From: JAWKWH01 sp963669415
GTDB taxonomy: Bacteria; Pseudomonadota; Alphaproteobacteria; Rhizobiales; Rhizobiaceae
Reading direction: 5' to 3'
Assembly: GCA_963669415.2 (NCBI GenBank)
Contig: CAXXPS010000003.1
Coordinates: 248,001-312,000 of the forward strand
DNA: 64,000 nucleotides
Shown: positions 45,624 through 54,190 of the stretch, in pieces
How the letters are laid out: every line of letters starts with the position of its first letter
Numbering within the stretch: the first letter of the stretch is position 1
The notes under the pieces: model-generated
Seen by the model: the letters and a program-made list of their open reading frames with translations, nothing else
What the model was told of the DNA's origin: nothing
Database searches by the model: none
Made by a program: the position numbers and the translations under genes

Positions 45624-46559
45624 CTACTGCAGGTGTTGCTTGAGAAAAGCCGCAGTGCGCAAATTGGAATCCTTTGTCGCAAGATCATCGGCAAATGTGC
45701 GCACGGATGGCGAACGGAAGTCAAAACCGCGACCGACGCCGGGATATACGATCAAACGCACATCCTTGCCGGAATTTTTCATAAACGACACCGCCGTCTC
45801 GATGGAACGCCGCCTCTGATACTGTTCATACTCGCCGATGAAGATCAGCGTCGGAATATTCAAGCCGTCCACATTGCTGTGATAGCGATACACCTGCAGT
45901 GGTTCGGCTGCGTTGGGGTCCTGCCAATGGGGATAATAGGACACGTAACAAGCGACTTCGTTCATTTGCCGTTGGCGGTCGACTGCAACCCGCAGCGTAT
46001 AAAACCCGCCCCTGGTATGTGAGACGAGGCAGATTTTTGACGATGACAAATCCGGTTGTGAAAGCAAGAAGTCGACTCCGGAATCGACATCGGATTCCGT
46101 CATCGGGTCATGCGTCAGCGGAAAGGCTTCAATGAATCTTGCCTCGAACACATTGGGCGCAAGAACCACAAAACCTCTTGCGGCGATCCGTCTTGCAAGT
46201 CGCTGAACGAATTGATCCAAGCCGCGGCGCCCATGTTGAAAGAGGACTCCGGGGAACCGTCCTTTGGTTTCCGGTCTGTATAGAATGGCGGGCACATCGG
46301 TGCCGTCTTCCTCATTTGTGTAGTTGACCGCCCGTTCGACAACCGCATGGTTTTCGGGAATTTCCAATACACCGCGATCGAACCAGTCATCGGACCACCA
46401 GAATTTCTCCTCGATTGGGCTCGTGTTAATCGGGGCTTCCATCGGGCGACCGGTCACAGTGTCTGCCGCTGAGGTCTGGGATTCCTCCTGCGCTAACCCT
46501 GCACTCGTCAAGAGCAGCCATACGCAGGCAGTAATTTTCGGCATCGAAAACGCATTCAT
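45624..46559 (-). CDS. Exported dienelactone hydrolase-family protein
   Basis: The product of about 311 residues has a signal peptide (ITACVWLLLTSAGLAQE) and an alpha/beta-hydrolase body. FPGVLFQHGRRGLDQFVQRL has the oxyanion HG, and IGEYEQYQRRRSIE is near the Asp/His part. In the nucleophile elbow, family members read G-x-C/S-x-GG, but here it is CLVSHTRGGFYTL, without a clear Ser or Cys nucleophile at the expected place. ATG 46559 is preferred over ATG 46598 because it starts at the signal peptide. It follows the YeeE/YedE gene on the same strand; its role is unknown. Confidence 0.75.
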   Translation of the reverse strand: MNAFSMPKITACVWLLLTSAGLAQEESQTSAADTVTGRPMEAPINTSPIEEKFWWSDDWFDRGVLEIPENHAVVERAVNYTNEEDGTDVPAILYRPETKGRFPGVLFQHGRRGLDQFVQRLARRIAARGFVVLAPNVFEARFIEAFPLTHDPMTESDVDSGVDFLLSQPDLSSSKICLVSHTRGGFYTLRVAVDRQRQMNEVACYVSYYPHWQDPNAAEPLQVYRYHSNVDGLNIPTLIFIGEYEQYQRRRSIETAVSFMKNSGKDVRLIVYPGVGRGFDFRSPSVRTFADDLATKDSNLRTAAFLKQHLQ

Positions 46560-46663
46560 CGACCTGGCTCCCTGATTGAACGCCATCTCCATATGCAAGA
46601 CAACAAACCACCTGCAGTCAACTTCGCTTTTAGCTTCCGGTTCACCGCGACAACTTTTTGAAA

Positions 46664-47941
46664 TTACGAAATCGCGTCGAGGACACGCATCCGCTGTGGC
46701 AGTAGTCTCAGATCGACCAGCGCGCTTACGATCGAAGCCGAAAAGGAGGCCTCATCTTCATAATAGATGCGGTAAAGTTGGACCTTGAGCGACAAAGTAC
46801 AACCGAAAATGATCGCTGAAATCGTCAGAAACGAACCGAGCGCCAGTGTAGATACGCCGGTAATTCCCTGACCAATCGTGCAGCCCATTCCCAGCACGCC
46901 GCCGAAACCCATCAGGACTGCTCCAACCACATGTCGGGTGAAATCACTGCGGTCGGTGAACCATTCAATGCGGAAATTTCGACTGGCGACTGACCAAGCA
47001 AGGGCGCCCGCGACAATGCCGAGCAGGGCCATTACCGAATAGGTGATGTAGCTGAGGTCGAATCCGCTGATTGCGACACCCAGGGTCTGGCCCATCGGAT
47101 TGATGAAAGTGAGCGACTGCGGAGCAAGCGATGCGGTATCGGCCGGTTTCCCTGCGTCGGTATCGGCATAGAAATCCCAGTCGATCGCATATTGTTGCGG
47201 CGTCTGGATATCTCCGTCGACACTGATTGTGACATTGCTGGTTAGCACCCAGACCAGCATTACACCGGCACCAACTATCAAGCCGCTCGACAGATTGGCT
47301 GAACTGGTGCGGAATTCGCTCGATTTTAATACGAACCAAAGCAGCGCCATTGCCAAAATCGCCGCAAGCACGATTCTTGCCGTCTGTGCGCCATCCGTGC
47401 CGGCAATGAGCGTCCCCAAATCCTGAGATGCGCCAAGATTGATGCTAAGCGGCTGGGTCCAAGGATAGAAAATCAGGCTGTATAATGTCTGGTCGCTGCC
47501 TGGAAATGGTCGCACCATGAAATAGGCGATCGGCGCGATGATCAGGAAAACGACTACCGATTTCATGTTGCCGCCGCCAATGCGCGTCAAGCATTTGTTG
47601 GCACAACCGCCTGCAAGCGACATGCCGATGCCAAAAGCAAAACCACCGAGGATATTTTCAATCCATGCCAACTGGCCGGCCCGGTAGGGCGGGAAGGCGC
47701 TGCCAGGCTCGGCGAGCGATATCGGTTCCAGAATGGCAATTCCCATCACCGCCAATGTGATCGCAAGCAGCCAAGCGCGCATCCGGCCCCAATCGCCCAT
47801 ATTGACGACATCCGAGATCGCGCCCATCGTGCAAAAATTGGTCTTGGCGATTACTGCGCCCAGCACAATCGTTGTCGCAAATATGGACCAGATCAAAAAG
47901 GAATTCGCCTGAGCGAAACTCTCAAAGCTCACAGCCGGCAT
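46664..47941 (-). CDS. YeeE/YedE-family sulfur transporter (SoxT type)
   Basis: The 425-residue protein has about ten hydrophobic segments and the signature Cys motifs of YeeE/YedE proteins: KTNFCTMGAISD, GMSLAGGCANKCLTRIGGG, and VLGMGCTIGQGITGVS. These form the path for thiosulfate or persulfide. SoxT proteins import sulfane sulfur into the cytoplasm for sHdr. The start is ATG 47941, or TTG 47956 upstream. It is divergent from the amidotransferase-like gene, with a shared AT-rich region holding a candidate operator (48011-48030). Confidence 0.88.
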   Translation of the reverse strand: MPAVSFESFAQANSFLIWSIFATTIVLGAVIAKTNFCTMGAISDVVNMGDWGRMRAWLLAITLAVMGIAILEPISLAEPGSAFPPYRAGQLAWIENILGGFAFGIGMSLAGGCANKCLTRIGGGNMKSVVVFLIIAPIAYFMVRPFPGSDQTLYSLIFYPWTQPLSINLGASQDLGTLIAGTDGAQTARIVLAAILAMALLWFVLKSSEFRTSSANLSSGLIVGAGVMLVWVLTSNVTISVDGDIQTPQQYAIDWDFYADTDAGKPADTASLAPQSLTFINPMGQTLGVAISGFDLSYITYSVMALLGIVAGALAWSVASRNFRIEWFTDRSDFTRHVVGAVLMGFGGVLGMGCTIGQGITGVSTLALGSFLTISAIIFGCTLSLKVQLYRIYYEDEASFSASIVSALVDLRLLPQRMRVLDAIS

Positions 47942-48010
47942 TCCCTCTGATTGCAATACCTCGCGCCGAATCCGGGTACTGGATAGTGGCTTTTTCGTTA
48001 GACAAAAGTT

Positions 48011-48030
48011 ACATTCAAAAAAAGCTATAT
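48011..48030. promoter_or_regulatory. Candidate regulatory site between the YeeE/YedE and amidotransferase-like genes
   Basis: ACATTCAAAAAAAGCTATAT begins with the half site ACATTCAAA also seen at 38840. ATGT follows two bases further, giving ACAT..ATGT. It lies in the divergent promoter region of the two genes. Confidence 0.4.
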
Positions 48031-48121
48031 GTCAACATTATCTGCATCAACCCCAATGATGCCGATGAAACGAAGCTGATGGCCGGTCCCATACCGCGCA
48101 TTAGGTCAAAGAGGTCTGGTT

Positions 48122-48835
48122 TTGAAGTCAATTTGCGTTATCCAGCATACGGAAGCTGAGTATCTGGGGCTTTTCGAGGATCATCTGGAGAGCCGTTCGA
48201 TTCGCTTCAGCTATTTCCGGCCGTTCACCAAGGGCGGAACCCTACCTGTCGATGAGGAAGAATATGCCGGCCTCATCTTGTTGGGTGGAGGGCCGTTTGG
48301 CGTGGTCAGTGGACCACTTGTTACCAGCATGGCGCCTGAATTGCGGATAACCGGACGATTTCTCGAAGCAGGCAAGCCGGTACTTGGTTTTGGTATTGGT
48401 GCCATACTGCTGGCCGTTGCGGCGGGTGGTGGCGCCGATGAAGCACCTTTGCGCTTTGAGATTGGCACGGCGGAAAGCAGTGACGGGCTCGTTGACAACA
48501 TCATGCCGAAGACTTTTTCATTCGCGACCTATCTGCGCGACAAGCCCGTATTACCGGATGGAGCGGAGGTCCTGGCGCTTGATGCGAATCAGAATCCGCT
48601 GGTGTTTTCGGTCTCCGGTAATTCATTCGGCTTTGTTTGCCATCCCGGGATAAAGTCTGCGATGGTCGAAGATCTGATCATGGAGTTCGAGGAAGCGCCC
48701 GACGGTACCGCTGACAGGCTGGAAGAATTGCGAATGAGACAGGCGGATATCGCCAGTGCACTAAGCACGATGATGATAGGACTGGTGCGAAGATGCGGCT
48801 GGATGGACAAAGACCCACGCACCGGGCGAGACTAA
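48122..48835 (+). CDS. Class I glutamine amidotransferase-like protein without the catalytic Cys
   Basis: The 237-residue product has the class I amidotransferase fold: YAGLILLGGGPFGVVSG near 48-64, then KPVLGFGIGAILLAVAAGG where a nucleophile elbow GxCxG is expected. In place of Cys there is Gly, so glutaminase activity is unlikely. FGFVCHPGIKSAM near 179 replaces the usual His-Pro-Glu with HPG, so two of three catalytic residues are altered. It may bind a ligand or partner. The start is TTG 48122, with AGAGG eight bases upstream. It precedes the sHdr operon by 125 bases. Confidence 0.8.
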   Translation: MKSICVIQHTEAEYLGLFEDHLESRSIRFSYFRPFTKGGTLPVDEEEYAGLILLGGGPFGVVSGPLVTSMAPELRITGRFLEAGKPVLGFGIGAILLAVAAGGGADEAPLRFEIGTAESSDGLVDNIMPKTFSFATYLRDKPVLPDGAEVLALDANQNPLVFSVSGNSFGFVCHPGIKSAMVEDLIMEFEEAPDGTADRLEELRMRQADIASALSTMMIGLVRRCGWMDKDPRTGRD

Positions 48836-48874
48836 TTTGGCGAATTTTGGCGATTTGCACTGGATTCAACCAAA

Positions 48875-48894
48875 GAATAGAGATATTTGAATGT
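48875..48894. promoter_or_regulatory. Candidate regulatory site ahead of the sHdr operon
   Basis: GAATAGAGATATTTGAATGT: its right half ATTTGAATGT is identical to the right half of the 28876 site and complementary to the left half at 38840. The left half is degenerate. It lies 67 bases ahead of the dsrE3C ATG. Confidence 0.45.
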
Positions 48895-48960
48895 ATCGAT
48901 TTGTAACAGGTTTGGCCATTTAAGAATCGGAAACCGAATTCACGGGAGGAGACGTGCAAC

Positions 48961-49341
48961 ATGGCGGAAAAACTCGTCATTATCATGGTGAACACCGATC
49001 CTCGCAACGGCGAGGAATTGGGCGCGCCTTTCTTCCAGGCAACCGTGGCTGCGGCAATGGATTACGAGGTGGAGGTCGTCTGCACGGCGACTTCCGGTCA
49101 GTTGATGAAACAAGGTGTGGCTGAAAAGCTGGTCGTCAAGGAAGGCTCACCGAAGACCGTTTATGACTTCATCAAGGATGCCCATGACGCCGGTGTAAAA
49201 TTCTATTGCTGCTCACCCAATCTCGATCTGTTCGACATGACCGAGGAAGATTTGATTCCCGAATGTGAGGGTATTGTTGGTGGTGCGAAAGTGATCGAAG
49301 CGGTCATGGAAGAGGAAGAAACAAAGGTGTTGACCTACTAG
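48961..49341 (+). CDS. dsrE3C: Cytoplasmic DsrE-family sulfur carrier (DsrE3C type)
   Basis: The 126-residue protein has the DsrE fold: EKLVIIMVNTDPRNGEELGA, then VEVVCTATSGQLMKQGVAEK, and FYCCSPNLDLFDMTEEDLIPEC with Cys residues near 81-82. DsrE3C passes sulfane sulfur toward the sHdr complex with TusA. It has no signal peptide, so it acts in the cytoplasm. GGGAGGAGACGTGCAAC precedes the ATG. It is the first gene of the shdr operon, followed 21 bases later by shdrC1. Confidence 0.88.
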   Translation: MAEKLVIIMVNTDPRNGEELGAPFFQATVAAAMDYEVEVVCTATSGQLMKQGVAEKLVVKEGSPKTVYDFIKDAHDAGVKFYCCSPNLDLFDMTEEDLIPECEGIVGGAKVIEAVMEEEETKVLTY

Positions 49342-49362
49342 CCGGGCGACTGGGAGGACAAA

Positions 49363-50091
49363 ATGGCCGGACAAACGGCTAACATTGGTGACCCGCTCTC
49401 TGCAGAGCCACCGGTTGCCCGCGAGCAACTCGAAGAGATATTCGAGGATATTAGTTCGCACATCCTTTACGACCACGAATTGAACGGCTGTCTGAACTGC
49501 GGCATCTGCACGGCGACGTGTCCATCGGCTCAATATTACGATTATTCTCCGCGCGAAATTGTTCAGTTGCTCTGGACTGAAAATCTCGAAGGCATTTATG
49601 ACGCCATGCAGGAAAAGATCTGGGCCTGTGCCCAGTGCTACACTTGCGCGGCGCGCTGTCCATTTGAGAATTCACCTGGTGGCCTGGTGATGATCATGCG
49701 TGAGGTGGCGATCAAGCACGGCATGGAATCGGCTAAGGAAGTGCTGCGGCCGTTTTCCCGGGTCCTCCTGAAAGTGATCTCGACCGGCAACCAATTGGCG
49801 CCGAACATGATTACCCGCGACGCGTTCCCTGATTGGGGTCCGAATGTGAGTAAGGTCGATGCTCCGCTAAACATACTGCGCAAGGCCATCCCCGTACCGA
49901 CTATGCACACGATGGACACCGCCTGGGTTGTCAATCTGAAGACATCGGTCGAACTCTACACGATCTGGGAAGAAACAGGGGTGCTCGACCAGTTGGAGAC
50001 CGTCGACGAAAACCTTTTCGACGTAGTCACCGACGTGATGGAAGAGAAACGCGAAGAATATGAAGAATGGCTCGAAGAGCAGGAAGAATAG
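49363..50091 (+). CDS. shdrC1: sHdr complex iron-sulfur subunit sHdrC1
   Basis: The 242-residue protein binds two [4Fe-4S] clusters: CLNCGICTATCP with Cys 43, 46, 49 and 53, and CAQCYTCAARCP with Cys 89, 92, 95 and 99. It is the HdrC-like electron-transfer subunit of the sulfur-oxidising heterodisulfide reductase-like complex, between sHdrA and sHdrB1. The C terminus is acidic (EEKREEYEEWLEEQEE). GGGAGGACAAA precedes the ATG. Length matches the family. Confidence 0.93.
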   Translation: MAGQTANIGDPLSAEPPVAREQLEEIFEDISSHILYDHELNGCLNCGICTATCPSAQYYDYSPREIVQLLWTENLEGIYDAMQEKIWACAQCYTCAARCPFENSPGGLVMIMREVAIKHGMESAKEVLRPFSRVLLKVISTGNQLAPNMITRDAFPDWGPNVSKVDAPLNILRKAIPVPTMHTMDTAWVVNLKTSVELYTIWEETGVLDQLETVDENLFDVVTDVMEEKREEYEEWLEEQEE

Positions 50092-50126
50092 GATGACTGA
50101 CATCGTCTGCGCCCTGGGAGAAAAAT

Positions 50127-51524
50127 ATGGCTAGTTCGCGAAATGGACCTGGAGCCGGTGCAGATGGCGCTAAAGGCGCTTTTACCGGATTTGGCGATGA
50201 ATGGCGGCAATCGAACCTGACACCGGCTGAAGCGCGCCGCGCGACCGACTGGGTCGAGGCCAAGATCGACAAACGATCGATGCTGACCAGCAAGGATCGC
50301 GTTGAAGATATTCGCGATGCAATGTGGGAACTGGAAAAAGACGGCGAAATTCTCGTTCACCGCGTCGACGAGCGGCACAAGCCGGTTGTCGCGCGCACGC
50401 TCTACGGCTGGGAGAAGAAGATTCCAACCACAAATCTGTGGCATCACAAATCCTGTGGCCAGTGCGGAAACATCCCGGGATATCCTTCTTCGGTCATGTG
50501 GATAATGAACCAGCTTGGTACCGCGTATATTGACGAGACGGACCAGACATCTTGCACCGCGTGGAATTATCACGGATCAGGTATCGGCAATGTCGTCAGT
50601 CTGGCGGCTGTTTTCCTGCGCAATTTCCATCAGGCTTATGTGTCGTCCAAGGCGCATGGCCTGGATGCTGGCACCTACTATCCGCTCGTTCATTGCGGCA
50701 CATCATTCGGCAACTACAAGGAAATGCGCATCTTTCTGATGCATTCAGCCGAACTTCGCGAACAGGTGAAAAAGATCCTCGCCAAGCTTGGCCGCCTCGT
50801 TGACGGCAAGCTGCTGATACCGGAAGAGATCGTCCATTATTCCGAGTGGCTGCATGTCATGCGCGATCAGATCCGCGATCGCCAGACCCTGGATGTCGGC
50901 AATGTCCGTGCGACCGTTCACCCGGCCTGCCATGTCTACAAGATGGTGCCGGAAGATGTGATTTACGATGAGACCGTGCTCGATGGAAACAGGGTTGCGG
51001 TATCGACCGGTCTGCTACAAACGCTTGGCGCGGAAGTGGTCGACTATTCGACATGGTATGATTGCTGCGGTTTCGGTTTCCGCCATATCATCGGGGAACG
51101 TGAGTTCACACGTTCCTTTGCCATCGACCGCAAAATCAAGGTGGCTGTGGAGGAAGCGCAGGCCGATGTAATGATCGGCCACGATACGGGCTGCATTACC
51201 ACCCTCGACAAAAATCAGTGGATCGGCAAGGCGGTCGACAAGGTCTACGCGTTGCCGATCATGGCGGATTGCCAGTTCGCAGCGCTTGCCATGGGCGCCC
51301 ATCCTTACAAACTGGCTCAGCTTCACTGGCATGCTTCTCCGTTCGAGGTGCTTTTGGAAAAGCTCGGAATCGACTGGGAGAAAGCCAAGGCGGAGTTCGA
51401 AACCTATCTCGAAGAAGTCAAGGCCGGGCGGGTTGAGACGCTTTATGATCCCAAGCGAGCCATTACGTCGGGCCCGGGATACGAGGGGCCGGCTGCTTTG
51501 GCCCAAGCTGGAGCGAGCAAATGA
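50127..51524 (+). CDS. shdrB1: sHdr complex catalytic subunit sHdrB1
   Basis: The 465-residue protein is HdrB-like. CCG-type Cys motifs lie in HKSCGQCGNIPG near 109-120, CHVYKMVPED, and WYDCCGFGFRHII, where the non-cubane [4Fe-4S] cluster would bind. GHDTGCITTLDKNQWIG adds another Cys. Longer than methanogen HdrB, with an N-terminal extension of about 100 residues. It acts in the cytoplasm on a sulfur-loaded carrier. GGGAGAAAAAT precedes the ATG. The stop overlaps the shdrA start (ATGA). Confidence 0.92.
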   Translation: MASSRNGPGAGADGAKGAFTGFGDEWRQSNLTPAEARRATDWVEAKIDKRSMLTSKDRVEDIRDAMWELEKDGEILVHRVDERHKPVVARTLYGWEKKIPTTNLWHHKSCGQCGNIPGYPSSVMWIMNQLGTAYIDETDQTSCTAWNYHGSGIGNVVSLAAVFLRNFHQAYVSSKAHGLDAGTYYPLVHCGTSFGNYKEMRIFLMHSAELREQVKKILAKLGRLVDGKLLIPEEIVHYSEWLHVMRDQIRDRQTLDVGNVRATVHPACHVYKMVPEDVIYDETVLDGNRVAVSTGLLQTLGAEVVDYSTWYDCCGFGFRHIIGEREFTRSFAIDRKIKVAVEEAQADVMIGHDTGCITTLDKNQWIGKAVDKVYALPIMADCQFAALAMGAHPYKLAQLHWHASPFEVLLEKLGIDWEKAKAEFETYLEEVKAGRVETLYDPKRAITSGPGYEGPAALAQAGASK

Positions 51525-52573
51525 GTTCACCGGTTCTTGTCGTCGGGGGAGGTCCGGCCGGATTGTCTGCAGCCCGCTCGCTGGCGGGAGCTGGCCAAAG
51601 CGTTGTCCTGGTCGAAAAGGAAGACCGCCTTGGCGGAGCGCCGATCCTGTCTGGCTACGCCAAACTTGTCCCGTCAGGCGAATGGGCCAGCGATGCCATC
51701 GGCGGTATGGTCAAGCAAGTCGAGCAACAAAATCTAATCGACGTTCATACGGGAGTTACCGTCAAGGAATTTTCCGGCAAGCCCGGCGCATTCACGGCTA
51801 CACTGTCCGACGGCAAGAATATCAAGGCGTCATCAGCGATCCTTGCGACCGGATTTACCCATTTCGACTCGGTCAACAAGCCCGAATGGGGTTTTGGCAC
51901 CTATCCGGACGTGGTCACTACGACGCAGGTTGAACAGATGCTATCGTCAGGCACCGGGATAAAGTGCCCGTCAGATGGCCGTGAACCCGAACGGGTAGCG
52001 ATCCTGCTTTGCGTCGGATCGCGTGACAGGCAGATCGGCCGCACATGGTGCTCAAAAATCTGCTGCACGGTTTCGGCCAACATAGCGATGGAGATCCGCG
52101 AGGCGCTGCCTAAGTGCAACGTTTACATCTACTACATGGATATCCGCACATTTGGGCTCTACGAGGACCAATACTACTGGGACAGCCAGGAAAAGTTCAA
52201 GGTCAAGTATATCAAGGCGCGTATTGCCGAAGTGACTTCCGACGGGAAACGTCTGATCGTCAAAGGGGAGGACACTCTGGTCAAACGTCCGATCACCATT
52301 CCGTTTGATATGGTCGTGCACGCGATTGGCATGGACCCTAATGTCGACAACATGACCCTTTCTGCGATTTTCGATGTCAAACTGCACGAGCACGGCTACA
52401 TCGGGCGCGGGTTGTCCTATTCGGCCATGGCGGAAACATCGCGTCCCGGCGTGTTCGTTGCCGGTGCGGCGACCGGTCCTGAAACGATCGACGATTCCAT
52501 TGCACAGGGGCAGGCAGCAGCAATGTCAGCGTTGATGATGGCGCAGCAGGGGACATTGGAGGCGGCTGAGTAA
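51521..52573 (+). CDS. shdrA: sHdr complex flavoprotein subunit sHdrA
   Basis: The 350-residue FAD protein has the N-terminal loop VVGGGPAGLSAARSLAGAGQ (residues 6-25). A Cys-rich central part, CVGSRDRQIGRTWCSKICCTVSANIA, corresponds to the cluster-binding insertion of HdrA. A C-terminal FAD motif PGVFVAGAATGPETIDDSIAQG follows. It lacks the ferredoxin-like tail of full-length HdrA, as expected for the sulfur-oxidising type. It is coupled to shdrB1 by ATGA and to the next gene by TAATG. Confidence 0.92.
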   Translation: MSSPVLVVGGGPAGLSAARSLAGAGQSVVLVEKEDRLGGAPILSGYAKLVPSGEWASDAIGGMVKQVEQQNLIDVHTGVTVKEFSGKPGAFTATLSDGKNIKASSAILATGFTHFDSVNKPEWGFGTYPDVVTTTQVEQMLSSGTGIKCPSDGREPERVAILLCVGSRDRQIGRTWCSKICCTVSANIAMEIREALPKCNVYIYYMDIRTFGLYEDQYYWDSQEKFKVKYIKARIAEVTSDGKRLIVKGEDTLVKRPITIPFDMVVHAIGMDPNVDNMTLSAIFDVKLHEHGYIGRGLSYSAMAETSRPGVFVAGAATGPETIDDSIAQGQAAAMSALMMAQQGTLEAAE

Positions 52574-53436
52574 TGTTCGGCTTCGGGCTCGGCAAGGTCA
52601 ACGAATCCTCGCTTAAAGGGCCGGTGCTCGATCTTTCGGGACCGCGGCTGCGGCGTGCTTTTGAGAACCTGGTCGAATCCGCCGATCCCACCGGCGGCAT
52701 AGAGCGTTATGTCAGCGCTCTGGCACTGAAGGCATCCTTGTTTCAAGAAGTGTTGGGCAAGGGCCGCATTGCCGAGATGACCGAGACCGAATTCTGCGAC
52801 ATCGCCTGCTTTGTTGCGCCGGTTCGCAGGCGCATTGGTGGCTGGCTGGCTGAAAACAGGTTCGAGAACCTGCGCCGTCACATCGAAACGTTACTTAACG
52901 GCTGGTCGGATACGAGCGACTGCGATGAGCGAATCGCAGCCTTCGTGGAAACGTTCCCGGAGGGACGCGACTTTCGCTGGACCCGCGATCTGGCGGTTGA
53001 AATTCTGCATTTCGTGGCTCCCGAACACTATCCGCTGATGACGCGCTGGATCTGGGACCAGAAAGTAGGCACCGGCGTCTTGCGCGAAATCTGGTATGCC
53101 GATGATGTCGACAGTGCCAAAATTGATGTTGGTGACGGTTTTGCAACACACGCAATGCTGCGGGAAGAACTGGAAACCTTTCTGACCGGCAATGGCGTTT
53201 TTCGCGAACTGCCGTTTTATGTCGATCTGCTCTGCGCCCATGTCTATGCGGGCTATATCAACGACCGGGGAGGGCAGTATCTGCGGCCGGATTTCTGTGG
53301 AGATCGCACCGATGGAATGCTGCACACGCGGCGGATGCTCGGGCTTGATGCTGTGGACACTGAAACCGGGCGCACGAGGTTGAAACTGATTGACGGAAAA
53401 GCCCACGAAATGGGCACAATGCCCCAACTGAATTGA
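52573..53436 (+). CDS. Conserved protein of the sHdr operon, unknown function
   Basis: The 287-residue product is not assigned to a known enzyme family here. It is the hypothetical gene that sits between shdrA and shdrC2 in known shdr loci, so it is expected to be part of, or to assist, the complex. It is soluble, rich in Trp and acidic residues (FRWTRDLAVEILHFVAPEHY; MTRWIWDQKVGTGVLREIWY), with Cys at FCDIACFVAP, DCDERIA, LLCAHVY and DFCGDRTD. It starts on the last base of the shdrA stop, which implies coupled translation. Confidence 0.85.
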   Translation: MFGFGLGKVNESSLKGPVLDLSGPRLRRAFENLVESADPTGGIERYVSALALKASLFQEVLGKGRIAEMTETEFCDIACFVAPVRRRIGGWLAENRFENLRRHIETLLNGWSDTSDCDERIAAFVETFPEGRDFRWTRDLAVEILHFVAPEHYPLMTRWIWDQKVGTGVLREIWYADDVDSAKIDVGDGFATHAMLREELETFLTGNGVFRELPFYVDLLCAHVYAGYINDRGGQYLRPDFCGDRTDGMLHTRRMLGLDAVDTETGRTRLKLIDGKAHEMGTMPQLN

Positions 53437-53449
53437 TGATGTTGCTGCT

Positions 53450-54190
53450 ATGCCCATTCACGAAAAATCGCTGATTCGCTCTGAAGACCTGATCACCAAT
53501 GAGGAGTTGGTTCTCGACGGGGTCGACGTGTCCGGCCACTGGAGCACGTTCATCGAGAACCGTTCATTGACCGACTACAATGAGGCGATGGAAGAAGAGA
53601 TCGCGGCCTTGCCGGGCGGAGAATTCATTCACCGCTGCTGGCAATGCGGTTCCTGCACGAATTCATGCACCATCAATGCGATCAATCCCGATTTCAATCC
53701 GCGGTTCTGGATCTATCTGATCCGCACGGGCATGGAAGAGGAACTGCTGCGCGACAAGGATATCATCTGGCAGTGTGTCTCGTGCAACAAGTGCACCTAC
53801 GCGTGTCCGCGCGATGTGAATCCCGAAGGGGTTATGAAAGCGACAGCTCACTGGCTGGAACTGAAGGGTCATACCGAAAAGAAGCCTTCAATGGTGTTCG
53901 ATGAGGAATTTACTGAACAAATCGTCGCCACCGGCAAGATCGAGGATGGCAAGGTTTTGCGCAGATTTTTTAGCAAGACCGGCCAGCCGCTGTTTCAGGA
54001 TTGGCTGGTTGCGCTGGTTCGGGGCCTTGTCTTCCGTCTACCGGTCCGCCTGTTGATGAAGATGGGGCTGGCAACAATTTTCCATCCGCGTACTTCCGAC
54101 TGGAGCAAATCGCGGGCGGCAATGGAAGAATATATCGCGGAACGCGAGACCGAAAACCGCAAAGCACTGGGATTGGAAGCAGAGTCATGA
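53450..54190 (+). CDS. shdrC2: sHdr complex iron-sulfur subunit sHdrC2
   Basis: The 246-residue protein has two [4Fe-4S] motifs: CWQCGSCTNSCTINAINPDF (Cys near 64, 67, 70 and 74) and CVSCNKCTYACPRDVNPEG (near 109-119). It is the second HdrC-like subunit, paired with sHdrB2. No signal peptide or membrane segment is seen apart from a moderately hydrophobic stretch WLVALVRGLVFRLPVRL near 185. The stop overlaps the shdrB2 start (ATGA). Confidence 0.93.
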   Translation: MPIHEKSLIRSEDLITNEELVLDGVDVSGHWSTFIENRSLTDYNEAMEEEIAALPGGEFIHRCWQCGSCTNSCTINAINPDFNPRFWIYLIRTGMEEELLRDKDIIWQCVSCNKCTYACPRDVNPEGVMKATAHWLELKGHTEKKPSMVFDEEFTEQIVATGKIEDGKVLRRFFSKTGQPLFQDWLVALVRGLVFRLPVRLLMKMGLATIFHPRTSDWSKSRAAMEEYIAERETENRKALGLEAES

